The position numbers and the translations under genes are program-made. Source: an uncultured Bacteroides sp. (lineage in GTDB: Bacteria; Bacteroidota; Bacteroidia; Bacteroidales; Bacteroidaceae). From it: 64,000 nt of DNA. Position 1 is the first letter of the stretch, and every line of letters starts with the position of its first letter. The stretch is taken from NCBI RefSeq assembly GCF_963676325.1, contig NZ_OY781099.1, positions 744,001-808,000 on the forward strand, given 5' to 3'. Below the pieces are notes generated by a model. The model was not told where the DNA came from. It saw only the letters and a list, made by a program, of their open reading frames with translations, and ran no database searches. This document shows positions 37,003 through 46,658 of this stretch, in pieces.

Positions 37003-37635
37003 CTAATTTTTCAGAAATTGCTCAACTCTATATACATCAGGGGAATAGATTACGTTTTTACATTTCAATAAAGCATCATGTCCGCCCTGCCTGAATGCTT
37101 GTCCTCCAAGCATAATTGGAAGTTCAGCAAATTCATTCCTTATAGATCCTACTATGCTCTCTATTTTCGGCAAGTGAAAATCAATGTTCAAAGATAAGGC
37201 AATAAGATCGGGCTTAGTATCACTTATGAAGCTAATCAAATCTTTTGTAAGAACGTTTGCACCAAGAAAAAAGGTATTCCAGCCATTCATTTCAAAAATA
37301 TCAGCTACCATTCTTATCCCTATCTGATGACGTTCATTTTCAACACACGCAGCAACAACCGTTTTATTTACTTTATTATTAGAAATAACTTTCGAAAATA
37401 GTTCATTTAATAGAGTATCGACTATTGCAGTTGCTAAATGTTCTGTTGCAACACCAATTTTACCGCATTCCCACATCTCTCCAATATCATAAAGAGCCTT
37501 TTTAATATGGATCTCAAAGATATCTTCAATTGTAACATTGCTGCTAAGTAAATTACCAATAATTTCAGTGCACTTTAACTTGTTCCCTGTAATTAGCGAA
37601 TGAAGTAAATCATTATCTGCTGAATTGTTAATCAT
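37003..37635 (-). CDS. Cobalamin-binding protein with CarH-like photoreceptor signature
   Basis: A 210-residue protein with an N-terminal four-helix cap (about 1-85) and a C-terminal Rossmann B12-binding domain. W55-x9-E65-H66 matches the Wx9EH motif of CarH-type adenosylcobalamin photoreceptors. E101-R-H103-Q-I-G106 supplies the lower axial histidine (ExHxxG), and later SLN and GGQAF loops fit the nucleotide tail. There is no MerR-type DNA-binding domain, so it would signal through a partner; the histidine kinase follows 24 bp downstream. Light or cobalamin sensing is inferred from the motif. An alternative is a corrinoid protein of a methyltransferase, but no such enzyme is near. Confidence 0.85.
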   Translation of the reverse strand: MINNSADNDLLHSLITGNKLKCTEIIGNLLSSNVTIEDIFEIHIKKALYDIGEMWECGKIGVATEHLATAIVDTLLNELFSKVISNNKVNKTVVAACVENERHQIGIRMVADIFEMNGWNTFFLGANVLTKDLISFISDTKPDLIALSLNIDFHLPKIESIVGSIRNEFAELPIMLGGQAFRQGGHDALLKCKNVIYSPDVYRVEQFLKN

Positions 37636-37873
37636 AGCTTTATTGTGTCATTGTTTATTTTGCTTATCTGTTTTTTAAGACTTTTGAAAGATAACAATAA
37701 AAAACTAAGAGTGTTTATTTTTTATCTGTAGATTTTCTATTTTTTTTGTTAAATTTTAAATATGCATGTACGGAATTGATTTGAAGGAAGTGCTGCGGCA
37801 ATATTTACAAAGAATGTTACCATACCCTTAATAATTTCACCTCAAAATAAGAGCAAATCAAGGCTTTGCATAT

Positions 37874-39748
37874 TTACTTCAGAACAGGTAACAGAATCCG
37901 GGAGGCCTGATTTTGCTGATGGTAAATCTTTATATCCGATTTTATAAAATCAGAATCATTGCAATGATAGATATCCACAAATTGCTGCGGATTTCTATCC
38001 ACCAGTGGAAACCATGAACTTTGAATTTGAATCATTACCCGATGCCCTTTCATAAAGGTATGAGCTATATCTGTCAGCTTGAAAGAAACGGTTGTGGGTT
38101 TATTGGGAACAAATGCTTCAGGCTGTTCAAAACTATTCCGGTATCTGCCCCGCATCACATCACCACGAACCAGCATCTGATAACCATTCATCTGATAGCT
38201 TTGCCCGTTTCCCTCTCCATATACTTTTGCATCGTAAGAGAAATCATCCGGAAATACATCAATCAGTTTTACTACAAAATCAGCATCCGTAGTAGAAATG
38301 CTCACTTTTAAATCAGCAATAAGTTCTCCTCCAAGAGTAAGATCTTCCTTTAGTGGTTCCGTTTCAAACGAAATAACATCAGGACGACGTTCTGCAAACC
38401 GTTGGTCGTCAGTCATGTATTCTATACCCCTATTCTGTTGAATTCTGGCAGTATAAGGAACTGGGTTCGATGGATCGGAAGTGTATTCTGTATATGAACT
38501 TGCAGTATTAGGTGCAGTAAACTGAAGAGTTCCTTTATCACCTAAATATAACGGAGTCATTACCTTTTCTTTTGGCGGCCATGAGTCAAATGCCTTCCAT
38601 TTATTTTCTCCGGAAAAGAATACGGTTGCTTTTTTCATATCCTCAACATTGCCTTTCCCTTTCAGGTAATAGTTGAAAAACTTATTTTCAGATTCCTTGA
38701 AATAGATTGAAGTATTACTTCCAAAGCGGATATTCCCTAAATAAGTACTATAATCAGACAGCCAGCCTCCATGATTCCATGGACCTATTACCAGATTCAG
38801 CTTTGTATCCGGACTTTGTTTATTTATCGTTTTGTATAATTCCCATGTACCATAACCATCTTCAGCATCAAATAATCCTCCAACTACAAGAACTGCCGGT
38901 TTAATATTGTAACAGCCATTACGGGTATTACGAGCTTTCCACCACGAATCATAATTGGGATGTTCTGTCACGTCGTTCCAGAATTTAATGCTATCTCCAA
39001 GCAGTTTTGTCAGATTCTTAATCGCTCCTGATTTTAAAAAGAAAGAATATTCATCAGTAGTATAAAAGGGTTTAGATCCTTCTGTTTGAGAAGCCGTTGG
39101 CAGAGGACGAGGACGATCTATATATGGTAGGAAACTAAAAGCATCACTTAGCATCAGTGCTCCATTGTGATGTATGTCATCTCCCATAAACCAATCCGTT
39201 ACAGGCGCTTGCGGACAAATAGCTTTAATTGCCGGGTGATTGCTTAATGCAGCCATTAGTGAATAAAATCCCAGATAAGAACAACCGGATACTCCGACAT
39301 TCCCATTGTTATCAACCGTATTTTTCAATAGCCATTCTACTGTGTCGTATGTATCACTGGCTTCATCTATATCTGTTTCCTTTTTCTTATTTGGATTAAA
39401 CGGGCGGACATCTACAAAATTTCCTTCACTCATCCATTTTCCACGCACATCCTGAAATACAAAAATATATCCTTCTTTGGAATATTCACGCCATGAATTC
39501 CAAAGTTGATTATTCATCTCATTGCCGTAGTTCCCAATACTGTACGGGGTACGTGACATTAAAACAGGATGCTTCTCTGATTTGGAAATGGGTTCGTAAA
39601 TTGCTGTATAAAGTTTAATCCCATCTCTCATAGGAATCATCACTTCTCTTTTTGTGTAATTCTCTTTCACCCATTTTTTATCAATAACCTGTGAATAAGA
39701 TATTGCGAAAAAGGCTAGAAAAATAAACAATATATATGTGCGTTTCAT
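37874..39748 (-). CDS. CocE/NonD-family hydrolase (X-Pro dipeptidyl-peptidase S15 type), secreted
   Basis: A 624-residue serine hydrolase with a signal peptide (MKRTYILFIFLAFFAISYSQ). The S15 alpha/beta hydrolase part has the nucleophile elbow GVSGCSYLGF near residue 150 and a typical GPWNHGGW segment with the catalytic histidine. The C-terminal jelly-roll (about 420-610) follows. Relatives are alpha-amino acid ester hydrolases or X-prolyl dipeptidases. The ATG at 39748 begins the signal peptide; an upstream ATG would add eight residues. Periplasmic, substrate unknown. Confidence 0.88.
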   Translation of the reverse strand: MKRTYILFIFLAFFAISYSQVIDKKWVKENYTKREVMIPMRDGIKLYTAIYEPISKSEKHPVLMSRTPYSIGNYGNEMNNQLWNSWREYSKEGYIFVFQDVRGKWMSEGNFVDVRPFNPNKKKETDIDEASDTYDTVEWLLKNTVDNNGNVGVSGCSYLGFYSLMAALSNHPAIKAICPQAPVTDWFMGDDIHHNGALMLSDAFSFLPYIDRPRPLPTASQTEGSKPFYTTDEYSFFLKSGAIKNLTKLLGDSIKFWNDVTEHPNYDSWWKARNTRNGCYNIKPAVLVVGGLFDAEDGYGTWELYKTINKQSPDTKLNLVIGPWNHGGWLSDYSTYLGNIRFGSNTSIYFKESENKFFNYYLKGKGNVEDMKKATVFFSGENKWKAFDSWPPKEKVMTPLYLGDKGTLQFTAPNTASSYTEYTSDPSNPVPYTARIQQNRGIEYMTDDQRFAERRPDVISFETEPLKEDLTLGGELIADLKVSISTTDADFVVKLIDVFPDDFSYDAKVYGEGNGQSYQMNGYQMLVRGDVMRGRYRNSFEQPEAFVPNKPTTVSFKLTDIAHTFMKGHRVMIQIQSSWFPLVDRNPQQFVDIYHCNDSDFIKSDIKIYHQQNQASRILLPVLK

Positions 39749-39786
39749 ATGATTATAATAAGTAATTATCAATATTATGTAGCAGA

Positions 39787-39794
39787 CAAATATA
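39787..39794 (-). promoter_or_regulatory. -7 box (TATATTTG) of the S15 hydrolase gene
   Basis: It matches TAnnTTTG 39-46 bp before the ATG. Confidence 0.45.
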
Positions 39795-39922
39795 ATAGTT
39801 TTACTTTAAACAGAAGATATGTTTCAAAAGTATTATTCTGATTTTCAGTATATGAGTTGCTGATACAAAACTAATTGCTACCCTTCGTTGTTTATACATA
39901 ATATAAATAATAAAAAGCTGTT

Positions 39923-41272
39923 ATGAAATATGAGTTAGCGATTATTGGTGGTGGACCTGCCGGTTACAACGCAGCAGAAAGAGCTGCAGCGAATGGTTTA
40001 AAAACGGTCCTTTTTGAGAAGAATGCAATTGGCGGGGTGTGTCTTAATGAAGGATGTATTCCTACAAAGGCTTTGTTATATTCTGCAAAGATTCTGGATA
40101 ATATAAAAAGTGCTTCTAAATATGGAATCCTGGCTGGCGATAATCCTGGTTTCGACTTTGAAAAAATTATGAGTCGTAAAGATAAGGTTGTAAAGAAGCT
40201 AACTTCAGGAGTAAAGATGAAATTGACTGCTCATGGAGTTTACACGGTTCAGGGAACAGCTTCTATTCTGGATGAAACAGAAGAAGGAATACGTATCTCT
40301 TGTGGTGAAGAGATCTTTGCCGTGAAATATGTATTACTCTGTGCTGGCTCAGAAACCGTTATCCCACCTATCAAAGGTTTATCTGAAACCGGATACATTA
40401 CATCGAAAGAAGCATTGGAGTTAAAAGAGTTGCCAAAGTCTCTTGCCATTATCGGGGGTGGAGTAATAGGAATGGAGTTTGCCTCTTTCTTTAACAGCTT
40501 AGGCGTTAAAGTTACTGTTATTGAAATGATGCCCGAGATTCTTGGAGTAATGGATAAGGAAACATCTGCTATGCTCAGAGCTGATTATACAAAGAAGGGA
40601 GTCCGTTTTTTAGTTTCTGCAAAGGTTACAGAGGTATCACCGGGTAAGGTTTTTGTTGAAAAGAATGGCCAGACAGAAACAATCGATGTAGAAAAAATTC
40701 TGATGAGTGTAGGGCGAAGGCCTGTTACAGCAAATCTTGGACTTCAAAATCTTAATATAGAACTTCAAAGAAGCGGGGTAAAGGTCAATGAATTTATGCA
40801 GACAAGTCATCCGCGGGTTTATGCCTGTGGTGATATTACCGGTTATTCTTTACTCGCACATACTGCTATCCGTGAAGGTGAAGTAGCTGTCAATCATATT
40901 CTGGGAGAAGATGATAAAATGAACTATGATGCCATCCCCGGAGTGGTATACACAAATCCTGAAATGGCGGGGGCTGGAAAAACAGAAGAAGAGTTAACTG
41001 CAAATGGAGTTAGTTATCATGTACTGAAACTACCTATGGCCTATTCGGGGCGATTTGTAGCCGAGAATGAGCTTGGTAATGGACTTTGTAAGTTGATTAT
41101 AGATGATAACAATCGTATTATAGGATGTCATCTGTTAGGAAATCCGGCATCGGAACTAATTGTAAACATGAGTATGGCCATTGAAAAAGGATATACAGTT
41201 GATGAACTCAGAAAGCAAATATTCCCGCATCCTACAGTTAGTGAGATTATTCGTGAAACGCTTTTTTCCTGA
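39923..41272 (+). CDS. lpdA: Dihydrolipoyl dehydrogenase (E3)
   Basis: A 449-residue FAD-dependent disulfide oxidoreductase that reoxidises lipoyl groups with NAD+. It shows the FAD motif GGGPAGYNAAERAA, the redox pair GGVCLNEGCIPTK (C41 and C46), an NAD motif IIGGGVIGMEFASF and a C-terminal HPTVSE containing the active-site histidine. It is the first gene of an operon with lplA, E2 and E1, so it serves that 2-oxoacid dehydrogenase complex. Confidence 0.95.
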   Translation: MKYELAIIGGGPAGYNAAERAAANGLKTVLFEKNAIGGVCLNEGCIPTKALLYSAKILDNIKSASKYGILAGDNPGFDFEKIMSRKDKVVKKLTSGVKMKLTAHGVYTVQGTASILDETEEGIRISCGEEIFAVKYVLLCAGSETVIPPIKGLSETGYITSKEALELKELPKSLAIIGGGVIGMEFASFFNSLGVKVTVIEMMPEILGVMDKETSAMLRADYTKKGVRFLVSAKVTEVSPGKVFVEKNGQTETIDVEKILMSVGRRPVTANLGLQNLNIELQRSGVKVNEFMQTSHPRVYACGDITGYSLLAHTAIREGEVAVNHILGEDDKMNYDAIPGVVYTNPEMAGAGKTEEELTANGVSYHVLKLPMAYSGRFVAENELGNGLCKLIIDDNNRIIGCHLLGNPASELIVNMSMAIEKGYTVDELRKQIFPHPTVSEIIRETLFS

Positions 41273-41304
41273 TGATATAACTCTCATTAATAAATTAGAA
41301 AAGT

Positions 41305-42051
41305 ATGCTTTGCATAAATAATCCATATACCGATGCTTATTTTAATCTTGCTGCAGAAGAATATTTACTTCATTCTTTTTCGGAAGATATTTTTATGTTG
41401 TGGCAAAACGAGCCCTCGGTCATTATTGGTAAACACCAGAATGTATGGGCTGAGGTCAATTTAGACTTTGTAAGAGAGAAACAGATTAAAGTAGTGCGGA
41501 GATACTCGGGAGGAGGAGCGGTTTATCACGATGCAGGCAATCTTAACTTTACTTTTATAGAGAATAACAGCAATGCTGATTTTGATAAATTCTCAAAACA
41601 GATTCTGAAAATTCTTGCAAAGGCAGGTGTTGATGCAAAAGCAGATGAGCGGCGATCCATTACCATTGATGGTTTAAAAATATCTGGTAGTGCTCAATGC
41701 ATTCATAAAAACAGAGTGATGTATCATGCTACACTTCTTTTTTCTACAGATTTATTGAACCTTTCTGCTGCTCTGCTTAGTAATCCTGAACAGCTGAAAA
41801 ATAGCAATATTACTCAACGCTCTGTTGCTGTGAAGTCGGTACGAAGTTCGGTAACCAATATCCGGGAATACATTCCCGGTTTGTTGCAAATTAAGGATTT
41901 TAAAAGATTAGTGATGAATTATTTCTTTGATAATAAGATGGGTAATCAAACCTATTCATTCAGTAAAGAGGATGAAGAAGCAATCAGGAAATTGAAAGAA
42001 CAAAAATATTCCACATGGAACTGGAATTTTGAAGCGTCCTATATTAAGTGA
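41305..42051 (+). CDS. lplA: Lipoate-protein ligase
   Basis: A 248-residue enzyme of the LplA/LipB fold that attaches lipoate to E2 proteins. It shows RRYSGGGAVYHDAGNLNFTF (lipoyl-AMP-binding loop) and the catalytic lysine context DGLKISGSAQ. It is shorter than the 330-residue E. coli LplA, so a separate or missing C-terminal domain is likely. Position between lpdA and E2 shows that it modifies the E2 encoded next. Confidence 0.9.
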   Translation: MLCINNPYTDAYFNLAAEEYLLHSFSEDIFMLWQNEPSVIIGKHQNVWAEVNLDFVREKQIKVVRRYSGGGAVYHDAGNLNFTFIENNSNADFDKFSKQILKILAKAGVDAKADERRSITIDGLKISGSAQCIHKNRVMYHATLLFSTDLLNLSAALLSNPEQLKNSNITQRSVAVKSVRSSVTNIREYIPGLLQIKDFKRLVMNYFFDNKMGNQTYSFSKEDEEAIRKLKEQKYSTWNWNFEASYIK

Positions 42052-42139
42052 TTGCTTATGAAACATTTACTTGTTTATCCTTGTTTATAAAAATGTCAAA
42101 GTAAACTATGATGAATATACCATTTAAAAATTATTAGCT

Positions 42140-43435
42140 ATGTCTACATTTGAAATAAAAATGCCCAAACTGGGTGAAAGTATTACTGAAGGAACTATAA
42201 TTTCATGGTCTGTGAAAGTGGGCGATGTTATTAAAGAAGACGATATATTGTTTGAAGTGAGCACAGCCAAGGTGAGTGCTGAAATTCCTTCTCCGGTAGA
42301 TGGAAAGATTCTTGAACTTCTATTTAAGGAAGGAGATACTGTTGCAGTGGGTACTGTGGTTGCTATTGTACAACTTGATGGTGATTCTGATGAAGAGAGT
42401 GCTGTAACATCTGCAAGCTCTTCTGCACCAATAAATAATGTAAAGGAAGAGGATGCCAGATGGCTTTCTCCTATTGTACTTCAGATTGCTCAGGAAGCGC
42501 AACTTTCTCAGGAAGAGTTGGATCATATTCCTGGTACAGGTTATTCAGGACGATTAAGTAAAAAAGATATTAAAGACTATGTAGATCAGAAAAAGAAAGG
42601 TGTGGCTGTTGCTGATATAAAACAGCCTGTTGAGGCTAAACTGGCAGCAGAGGTTAAACCCGCCACTGAATCTAAGACTACAATGGTTAGTGAAACAAAG
42701 TCGGCACCGTCTCCGTTACCTGTAATTCCTGTATCTGAGGGTGATGAAGTTGTTGAAATGGACTTTGTCCGCCGTATAATTGCCGATCATATGGTTCTTT
42801 CTAAGAATGTATCACCACATGTTACTACCGTGGTCGAAGTTGATGTAACCAAGCTTGTCCGCTGGCGCGAGCGCAATAAAGAGGCTTTCGCGCGTCGTGA
42901 AGGTATACCACTTACATACATGCCGGCTATTGTGGAAGCTGTAACGAAAGCGTTGCAGGAATTCCGTTATGTAAATGCTTCGGTTGATGGCTATCGTATG
43001 ATTCTGAAGAAAAAAATAAATATTGGTGTTGCGGTATCACTCAATGATGGAAACCTTATTGTTCCTGTTATTCATAATGCAGATAAGTTAAGCCTCAGTG
43101 GACTTGCCGGCAGTATTGATACTCTTGCCGCCAAAGCCCGTAGTAATAAACTTTCCCCCGATGATATTCAGGGTGGAACTTTCACCATTACTAACTTTGG
43201 TACTTTCAAGAATATCATAGGTACACCCATCATTAATCAACCGGAGGTAGCTATTCTTGGTGTAGGTTATATTGAGAAAAAACCGGCTGTGGTAGAAACT
43301 CCCGAAGGTGATACTATTGCTATCCGTCACAAGATGTATCTTTCACTTTCTTATGATCACCGTATAGTGAATGGTGCTATGGGAGGTGCTTTTCTGAAAC
43401 GCATTGCTGATTATCTGGAAAACTGGAATGCATGA
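42140..43435 (+). CDS. 2-oxoacid dehydrogenase E2 (lipoamide acyltransferase)
   Basis: A 431-residue E2. Residues 1-78 are a single lipoyl domain with the modified lysine in STAKVSAEIPSP; 110-145 the E3/E1-binding domain (WLSPIVLQIAQEA); then a hydrophobic linker and the catalytic domain ending with SYDHRIVNGAMGG, where His and Asp act in acyl transfer. It works with the E1 and E3 of this operon. The fused E1 and operon order resemble branched-chain 2-oxoacid dehydrogenase complexes, but pyruvate or acetoin cannot be excluded. Confidence 0.92.
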   Translation: MSTFEIKMPKLGESITEGTIISWSVKVGDVIKEDDILFEVSTAKVSAEIPSPVDGKILELLFKEGDTVAVGTVVAIVQLDGDSDEESAVTSASSSAPINNVKEEDARWLSPIVLQIAQEAQLSQEELDHIPGTGYSGRLSKKDIKDYVDQKKKGVAVADIKQPVEAKLAAEVKPATESKTTMVSETKSAPSPLPVIPVSEGDEVVEMDFVRRIIADHMVLSKNVSPHVTTVVEVDVTKLVRWRERNKEAFARREGIPLTYMPAIVEAVTKALQEFRYVNASVDGYRMILKKKINIGVAVSLNDGNLIVPVIHNADKLSLSGLAGSIDTLAAKARSNKLSPDDIQGGTFTITNFGTFKNIIGTPIINQPEVAILGVGYIEKKPAVVETPEGDTIAIRHKMYLSLSYDHRIVNGAMGGAFLKRIADYLENWNA

Positions 43436-43471
43436 TTTACTGATTGAAGCATAATTAAAATACAGATTTAT

Positions 43472-45505
43472 ATGAAAAAGTTCGATATAAAAACAACTGA
43501 TAAAGCGACTCTCAAAAAATGGTACCATCTGATGACGCTTGGCAGAGCAATTGATGAGAAAGCACCTGCCTATTTATTGCAATCATTGGGATGGTCGTTT
43601 CATGCACCTTATGCCGGTCATGATGGTATTCAGCTTGCTATGGGGCAGGTATTTACAAAAGGGGAAGATTTCCTGTTCCCTTATTATCGTGATATGCTTG
43701 CTGCGCTTTCTGCCGGAATAACTGCAGAGGAGATAATCCTCAACGGACTGTCAAAAGCAACCGACCTCACAAGTGGAGGACGACACATGTCCAATCATTT
43801 TGCAAAGATGGAGTGGAACATAGAGAATATCTCATCGGCCACAGGTACTCAGGATCTTCATGCTGTAGGTGTGGCTCGTGCAATGGTCTATTATGGTCAT
43901 AAAGGAGTGGTCATTACTTCTCATGGCGAGGCTTCAGTATCCGAAGGGTTTGTTTATGAAGCTATAAACGGGGCAAGTACGGAATGTTTGCCTGTAATCT
44001 TCGTAATTCAGGATAACGGTTTTGGTATATCTGTTCCTAAGAAAGATCAGACTGCCAATCGTAAAGTTGCTGCTAACTTTTCCGGATTCAAGAATCTCAA
44101 AATCATTTATTGCAATGGAAAAGATGTGTTCGATTCCGTGAATGCCATGACCGAGGCCCGCGAATATGCTATCTCCACACATAATCCTGTTATTGTTCAT
44201 GCAAACTGTGTGCGTATTGGTTCACACTCTAATTCAGATAAACAGACACTATATCGTGATGAAAATGAATTATCTTATGTGAAAGCTGCCGATCCGCTAT
44301 ACAAATTCCGGCGGATGCTATTGCGTTACGAGCGGTTTACGGAAGATGAACTTAAGAAGATTGAGGAAGAAGCAAAGAAAGAGCTGAGTGCATCCAATAA
44401 GAAAGCCATTGCTGCACCCGATCCTGACGCATCAACTGTTCTCGATTTTGTACTTCCTGAACCCTATCTGCCTAAAGTCTACACGGATGGAACTCACAAC
44501 AAGGAGGGAGAAAAGACGAACCTTGTCACTGCCATCAATGAAACATTAAAAGCCGAGTTCAGATACAATCCTGATACTTTCTTGTGGGGACAGGATGTTG
44601 CTAACAAAGATAAAGGTGGTGTATTTAATGTTACCAAAGGCTTGCAACAGGAGTTTGGCATAAAGCGAGTATTTAATGCACCAATAGCAGAAGATTATAT
44701 TGTTGGTACAGCTAATGGAATGAGTCGTTTCGATCCTAAAATACGAATAGTCATTGAGGGAGCCGAGTTTGCCGATTATTTCTGGCCGGGTGTAGAACAA
44801 TATGTTGAGTGTACACACGAGTACTGGCGCAGCAATGGTCAGTTTGTCCCAAATGTAACAGTACGTCTTGCTTCCGGAGGTTATATTGGCGGAGGATTGT
44901 ATCATTCGCAAACACTTGAAGGAGCACTAACCACACTTCCCGGTGCCCGCATTGTATATCCTTCCTTTGCCGATGATGCAGCAGGATTATTACGTACCAG
45001 TATGCGTTCCAAAGGATTCACCTTATTCCTTGAACCAAAAGCATTGTATAATGCCGTTGAGGCTGCCACTGTAGTTCCCGATGATTTTGAAGTTCCTTTT
45101 GGGAAAGCCAGAATTCGTCGTGAAGGTACAGACCTTAGCATTATTACTTACGGAAATACAACTCATTTCTGTCTTGCAGTAGCAGAGCGTCTGGCCAAAG
45201 AGCATAACTGGAACGTGGAGGTAATAGATCTTCGTTCACTGATTCCGCTTGATAAAGAGACAATCTTTGAGTCTGTAAAGAAAACTAGTAAGGTACTGGT
45301 AGTGCACGAAGATAAAGTCTTTTCAGGATTTGGGGCCGAGATTGCGGCAATGATCGGAACAGAAATGTTTCGTTATCTGGATGCACCTATTCAGCGGGTA
45401 GGTTCAATCTTTACACCGGTGGGATTCCATCCAAATTTTGAAAAAGCCATTCTTCCCGGCGAAGATCGTATATATAAGGCAGCAAAAGAGTTACTTGAAT
45501 ATTAA
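43472..45505 (+). CDS. 2-oxoacid dehydrogenase E1, fused alpha and beta
   Basis: A 677-residue thiamine-diphosphate enzyme. Residues 1-330 are E1 alpha with the TPP loop GHGEASVSEGFVYEAIN ending in DNGFGIS, and 350-677 are E1 beta (GVFNVTKGL, then EGAEFADYF and VGSIFTPVGFHPNFE). The fused alpha-beta form is common in Bacteroidetes. It decarboxylates a 2-oxo acid and loads the lipoyl group of E2. It starts 36 bp after E2. The substrate is probably a branched-chain 2-oxo acid. Confidence 0.93.
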   Translation: MKKFDIKTTDKATLKKWYHLMTLGRAIDEKAPAYLLQSLGWSFHAPYAGHDGIQLAMGQVFTKGEDFLFPYYRDMLAALSAGITAEEIILNGLSKATDLTSGGRHMSNHFAKMEWNIENISSATGTQDLHAVGVARAMVYYGHKGVVITSHGEASVSEGFVYEAINGASTECLPVIFVIQDNGFGISVPKKDQTANRKVAANFSGFKNLKIIYCNGKDVFDSVNAMTEAREYAISTHNPVIVHANCVRIGSHSNSDKQTLYRDENELSYVKAADPLYKFRRMLLRYERFTEDELKKIEEEAKKELSASNKKAIAAPDPDASTVLDFVLPEPYLPKVYTDGTHNKEGEKTNLVTAINETLKAEFRYNPDTFLWGQDVANKDKGGVFNVTKGLQQEFGIKRVFNAPIAEDYIVGTANGMSRFDPKIRIVIEGAEFADYFWPGVEQYVECTHEYWRSNGQFVPNVTVRLASGGYIGGGLYHSQTLEGALTTLPGARIVYPSFADDAAGLLRTSMRSKGFTLFLEPKALYNAVEAATVVPDDFEVPFGKARIRREGTDLSIITYGNTTHFCLAVAERLAKEHNWNVEVIDLRSLIPLDKETIFESVKKTSKVLVVHEDKVFSGFGAEIAAMIGTEMFRYLDAPIQRVGSIFTPVGFHPNFEKAILPGEDRIYKAAKELLEY

Positions 45506-45524
45506 TAAATAAGAAACATAAGCG

Positions 45525-46034
45525 ATGAAAAAGATTGGATTATTTTATGGAACGAGTACCACCAAAACAGCTGCCATTGCGCAAAAAATACAAGAGGCAT
45601 TTGGTCAGGCTGATTTAGATATCGTTCCAATAGAGAGTGCGTGGAAGGAAGAGTTTCTGACTTATAACTATTTGATAGTAGGCACTTCTACCTGGTTTGA
45701 TGGCGAGTTGCCCACTTACTGGGATGAGGTAATGCCTGAACTTACAGCTTTAGAACTTCAGGATAAAAAAGTAGCGATCTTCGGTCTTGGAGATCAGGTT
45801 AATTATCCTGATAATTTTGTTGACGGAATAGGTGTTCTGGCTGAAGCATTTGAAACAGCCGGAGCAAAACTTGTAGGGCTGACCTCTCCGGATGGTTATA
45901 CCTTTAATCAGTCTCATGCGCTGAAAGACGGTAAACTTCAGGGACTGGCTCTGGATATTGAGAACCAGTCAGATCAGACAGAAAAAAGAATCAAGGATTG
46001 GGTAGAACAGCTCAAAACTGAATTCAATTTATAA
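45525..46034 (+). CDS. fldA: Flavodoxin
   Basis: A 169-residue long-chain flavodoxin. The FMN phosphate loop GTSTTKTAAI (residues 9-18) and the isoalloxazine-binding STWFDGELPTYWDE region are clear. It carries low-potential electrons in the cytoplasm and may serve the dehydrogenase operon upstream (19 bp apart) or other redox enzymes. A decayed flavodoxin C-terminus occurs at 35643-35732. Confidence 0.95.
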   Translation: MKKIGLFYGTSTTKTAAIAQKIQEAFGQADLDIVPIESAWKEEFLTYNYLIVGTSTWFDGELPTYWDEVMPELTALELQDKKVAIFGLGDQVNYPDNFVDGIGVLAEAFETAGAKLVGLTSPDGYTFNQSHALKDGKLQGLALDIENQSDQTEKRIKDWVEQLKTEFNL

Positions 46035-46059
46035 TATTATTATCTAAATCAAAACAATT

Positions 46060-46527
46060 ATGGCAACTAAAAAACAAGCAATTCCAGAGGGGTATAGTAC
46101 ATTAACCCCATATCTCAACATTAAAGGGGCAGTGGAAGCAATCGAATTTTATAAGAAAGCATTTGGTGCAAAAGAAATAACCAGACTGACAATGCCCGAT
46201 GGAAGCATTGCGCATGCTGAGATAGAAATCGGTGATTCAAAGATTATGCTCGCTGAAGAAAATCTTCAATGGGGCAATCTTAGTCCGCTGGCATTGGGAG
46301 GTTCACCCGTTACCCTTTGTTTGTATGTTGAGGACGTGGATGCCGTGTTTGCACAGGCACTTAAAGAAGGAGCAAAAGTAATAGCCGGAATGGAAGTAAA
46401 AGACCAATTCTATGGTGACCGTGCAGGAAGCCTTACCGATCCTTTCGGACACAAATGGTCTATAATGACACATATTGAGGATGTCTCAACAGAAGAAATG
46501 CAAAAACGAATGGATGCTATGTTTTAA
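46060..46527 (+). CDS. VOC-family (PhnB/glyoxalase-like) protein
   Basis: A 155-residue vicinal-oxygen-chelate protein of the PhnB type: YLNIKGAVEAIEFYKKAFGAKE (first beta-alpha-beta-beta), MPDGSIAHAEIEIGDSKIM, and DPFGHKWSIMTH. These proteins are small dimers that may bind metals; the function is not known. It lies 26 bp after fldA. A hairpin at 46534-46555 probably ends transcription. Confidence 0.82.
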   Translation: MATKKQAIPEGYSTLTPYLNIKGAVEAIEFYKKAFGAKEITRLTMPDGSIAHAEIEIGDSKIMLAEENLQWGNLSPLALGGSPVTLCLYVEDVDAVFAQALKEGAKVIAGMEVKDQFYGDRAGSLTDPFGHKWSIMTHIEDVSTEEMQKRMDAMF

Positions 46528-46533
46528 TAAATT

Positions 46534-46555
46534 CCAGGGGATATCTCACCCCTGG
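46534..46555 (+). terminator. Hairpin after the VOC gene
   Basis: CCAGGGG pairs perfectly with CCCCTGG around an eight-base loop. No T-run is strong, so termination efficiency is unclear. It overlaps the FKBP remnant. Confidence 0.5.
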
Positions 46556-46615
46556 TAATTTCACTTTAAAAATCAGGGTAGAGTAGGGGGTTATTTTCCC
46601 GGCTGCCCTGGTTCT
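46544..46615 (-). pseudogene. C-terminal remnant of an FKBP-type isomerase gene
   Basis: The minus strand reads RTRAAGKITPYSTLIFKVKL followed by PGVR. The FKBP at 57976-58377 ends GTRAAGKIKPYSTLIFEVEL, then LGVK, and both DNA stretches share ATCAGGGTAGAGTAGGG. No start or body of the gene remains. It is a decayed second FKBP. Confidence 0.75.
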
Positions 46616-46658
46616 TTACTTTCTTATATTCTTTATGCTCATATATTGTTTTTATGTG

